This document shows positions 24,273 to 26,031 of a stretch of 26,031 bases of DNA, one piece after another. Location: positions 1 to 26,031 of the forward strand of contig CASEDN010000032.1 in the NCBI GenBank assembly GCA_949286645.1, read 5' to 3'. The DNA comes from an uncultured bacterium. Its GTDB lineage: Bacteria; Bacillota_I; Bacilli_A; RF39; UBA660. Below the pieces are notes generated by a model, which made no database searches, had not been told where the DNA came from, and saw only the letters and a program-made list of their open reading frames with translations. The number at the start of each line of letters is the position of its first letter. Positions within the stretch are counted from its first letter, which is position 1. The translations under genes were made by a program, and so were the position numbers.

Positions 24273-26030
24273 CTAAGAAAACCAAACATTAACATCAACA
24301 GCACCAGAAATACCAGGAATACTGCCAGATGATGAATACTGCCACATATTATAACTACCAGTGTAATAGCAATAATGATTATATTGCGCAATCCAAGTTA
24401 TTAAACTACGTAGATATGGTGAATTTAAAACTCCTTCTGCCATATTAGTATAAGTATAAATTTTACTAAGTGAACCATAACCATTGTAAGTCATCGTATC
24501 CATAAAACCTCTTGTAACTTGTTCATAATCGTAGGTTGTCATATTGCTTGTAATTCCATTATTCTCTAAATCGAGATAAATACCAAGCGTTGGGTTCATA
24601 TTATATTTTCTAATAATATTAAGAGTATATTGTGCATAAAGAACTCCTTCATTATAGTTTTCTGCATAACTATAGATATATATTCCATAAGGAATACCTA
24701 ATCTTTGCAATTCAGCTATATTTCTATAAAGCATTGCATCTTCACGATCTAAACCACTAGCAGATATTCTTAGTATTACACCATCAACTCCACCTTGACT
24801 AACAACAGTATCCCAATCAATCCATCCTTGATATTCAGAAACATCAATAACTTTCTTTACATTTGATCCTATCATTACACCTAAAGAATTGAAAAAATAT
24901 TTAGTGCCTGCAATTGTAATCCAGTCGTCTGCAAAACTACCATCAGGAAAATAGTATCTTGTATTACCATCAGTATCAGTAGTAAAACCATCACGTAATT
25001 TTCCATCTTCATAGAAGAAATAATTAACATTATCAATTGTTATATTCCCTGTAGTCATTCCTCCACTACTAGGATCAAAATAGTACATATAACCATCAAT
25101 AAGTGTCCACCCAGTTCTCATGTGGCCATCTAATCTACTAAAGAATCTTCTAATTCCTTCAACTGTTTGAAAACCCACTTGCATTATTCCTTCTTCATTG
25201 AAATAATAGTAAAGACCATCGATTTGAAAGAAACCAGTTCTCATTGCATGATCATTGATACGACTGAAAAAGTATGTATTACCATTATACTTTTGGAATC
25301 CCCAAGCTTGTAATCCCGATTCGTTAAAATAATAAAATAGTCCATTTATGTCAATAATTCCAATCTGCATCTTACCAGTATTATCAAAGTAACGGGTTCC
25401 TTCTGACATTTCTTGCCATCCTGTTTGCATTACTCCTTCATTATTAAAATAATAATAGTAGCCATCAATTTGAAAGAAACCAGTGCGCAATGCTCCTCCA
25501 ACTCTACTAAAAAAGTAGGTTTTTCCTTCTATAGTCTGAAAGCCAGTTTGCATGACACCTTCATTATTAAAATAATAAGTATTATTATCTATTGATGTTA
25601 CTCCAATTTTGGCAGCGTATGTTTTTTTATCAAAATAGTAAGTATTAGAATTAAAAGTTTGCCACCCATTTCCAATAATACCATCTTTATCAAAATAGTA
25701 ATAACTACCTTCTATATTGACTACGCCAGTTGCCATTATACCATTCGACATAAAATATCTATAGTTATCATTTATCTTCTTCCATCCGCTTTGCATTACT
25801 CCTTCATTATTAAAATAATAATAGTAGCCATCGATTTGAAAGAAGCCAGTCCTTAAAATATTATCACCACTACGACTAAAAAAGTAGGTTTTTCCTTCTA
25901 TTTTTTTAAAACCACTAACTCTTTTTCCATCTGTATCATAGTAATATCTATAATTTCCATCTGTATACCATCCGCTTTGCATTACTCCTTTATTATTAAA
26001 ATTATAATAGTAGCCATCGATTTGAAAGAA
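24273..26030 (-). CDS. GH25 lysozyme with N-terminal choline/glucan-binding-type wall repeats, 5' truncated
   Basis: The frame is open to the window edge; the ATG at 25982 is inside a repeat and is not the start. At least 585 residues are visible. The first 390 form about 19 wall-binding repeats of roughly 20 residues, with YYYF-x-NNEGVMQ-x-GW patterns. The last 190 or so form a GH25 domain (24276-24860): VIDVSEYQG with the conserved Asp, then the catalytic pair in YLDLENN (Asp and Glu two residues apart), and WIAQYN and DVNVW near the end. GH25 enzymes cut the MurNAc-GlcNAc bond of peptidoglycan. A signal peptide would be upstream of the window. It is probably a secreted autolysin or wall-remodelling enzyme. 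Repeats before the catalytic domain are the reverse of pneumococcal Cpl-1. Confidence 0.88.
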   Translation of the reverse strand, partial: FFQIDGYYYNFNNKGVMQSGWYTDGNYRYYYDTDGKRVSGFKKIEGKTYFFSRSGDNILRTGFFQIDGYYYYFNNEGVMQSGWKKINDNYRYFMSNGIMATGVVNIEGSYYYFDKDGIIGNGWQTFNSNTYYFDKKTYAAKIGVTSIDNNTYYFNNEGVMQTGFQTIEGKTYFFSRVGGALRTGFFQIDGYYYYFNNEGVMQTGWQEMSEGTRYFDNTGKMQIGIIDINGLFYYFNESGLQAWGFQKYNGNTYFFSRINDHAMRTGFFQIDGLYYYFNEEGIMQVGFQTVEGIRRFFSRLDGHMRTGWTLIDGYMYYFDPSSGGMTTGNITIDNVNYFFYEDGKLRDGFTTDTDGNTRYYFPDGSFADDWITIAGTKYFFNSLGVMIGSNVKKVIDVSEYQGWIDWDTVVSQGGVDGVILRISASGLDREDAMLYRNIAELQRLGIPYGIYIYSYAENYNEGVLYAQYTLNIIRKYNMNPTLGIYLDLENNGITSNMTTYDYEQVTRGFMDTMTYNGYGSLSKIYTYTNMAEGVLNSPYLRSLITWIAQYNHYCYYTGSYNMWQYSSSGSIPGISGAVDVNVWFS

Positions 26031-26031
26031 G
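24861..26031 (-). repeat. Array of wall-binding repeats with a higher-order 42-44-residue unit
   Basis: About 19 short repeats (20 residues, 60 bases) fill this stretch. Above them a 42-44-residue unit recurs, beginning GF-x2-IEGKTYFFSR and ending FFQIDGYYYYFNNEGVMQ-x-GW. Nearly identical DNA for the second half occurs at 25782-25844, 25416-25478, 25170-25232 and at the window edge, 25968-26030. Such similarity suggests recent duplication or recombination between units. Confidence 0.85.

Noticed and set aside
24861..26031. Dense short DNA repeats that might look like a CRISPR array
   Set aside because: They are in frame, of about 60-base period with varied sequence, and encode aromatic-rich wall-binding repeats; there are no constant repeats with unique spacers.

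Overview
The window is very AT-rich (about 28-30% GC by eye, not computed) and densely packed, with strong AGGAGG-type ribosome binding sites and sigma-A-like promoters (TTGACA / TATAAT, often with an extended TG). It looks like a Bacillota chromosome. TGA is used as a stop (for example at 5340-5342) and tryptophan is TGG, so the mycoplasma code does not apply. A ylbJ-type sporulation gene beside a ylbL-type protease gene, TagGH-type export and an LCP protein point to a low-GC Gram-positive, perhaps an uncultured gut Bacilli lineage; the exact lineage is inference.

Left part (1-6.8 kb): the 3' end of an LCP cell-wall ligase with an added PASTA domain; a divergent pair, ylbL (PDZ-Lon protease, -) and ylbJ (+); two minor pilin-like genes (-) divergent from a GspE/PilB-type ATPase (+), with overlapping promoters; then an L-lactate dehydrogenase gene followed by a small unknown membrane protein gene (-).

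Middle part (6.8-14.3 kb, all on -, transcribed right to left from a promoter at 14274-14302): acyltransferase-3, a polyprenyl-phosphate GT2, a UbiA-family enzyme resembling decaprenyl-phosphate phosphoribosyltransferase, a GT-C-like membrane protein, a HAD-IB phosphatase, and a NatAB-like ABC exporter, ended by a hairpin terminator at 6777-6812. UbiA plus HAD plus a polyprenyl-phosphate glycosyltransferase plus GT-C proteins suggest assembly of lipid-linked sugar donors, possibly polyprenyl-phospho-ribose, that are used outside the membrane.

Right part (14.3-24.2 kb, on -): a glycopolymer locus. A promoter at 24242-24271 drives tagG-tagH (ABC-2 exporter). A hairpin and a second promoter (22580-22608) then start a five-gene operon: a GT32/GT-B fusion, a degenerate-GT-B/GT2 fusion, a pyruvyl-transferase-like protein and two large polytopic membrane proteins (DUF6020-like and GT-C-like). 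The two soluble glycosyltransferases share a homologous GT-B half that has lost its E-x7-E motif in one of them. No lipid-linked initiation enzyme or polymerase is visible.

Right edge: a GH25 lysozyme with a long array of choline/glucan-binding-type wall repeats, cut by the window end. Taken together, most of the window concerns building, exporting, attaching, decorating and remodelling cell-wall polymers. No rRNA, tRNA, CRISPR array, transposon or prophage was recognised, and no gap between genes exceeds about 130 bases.
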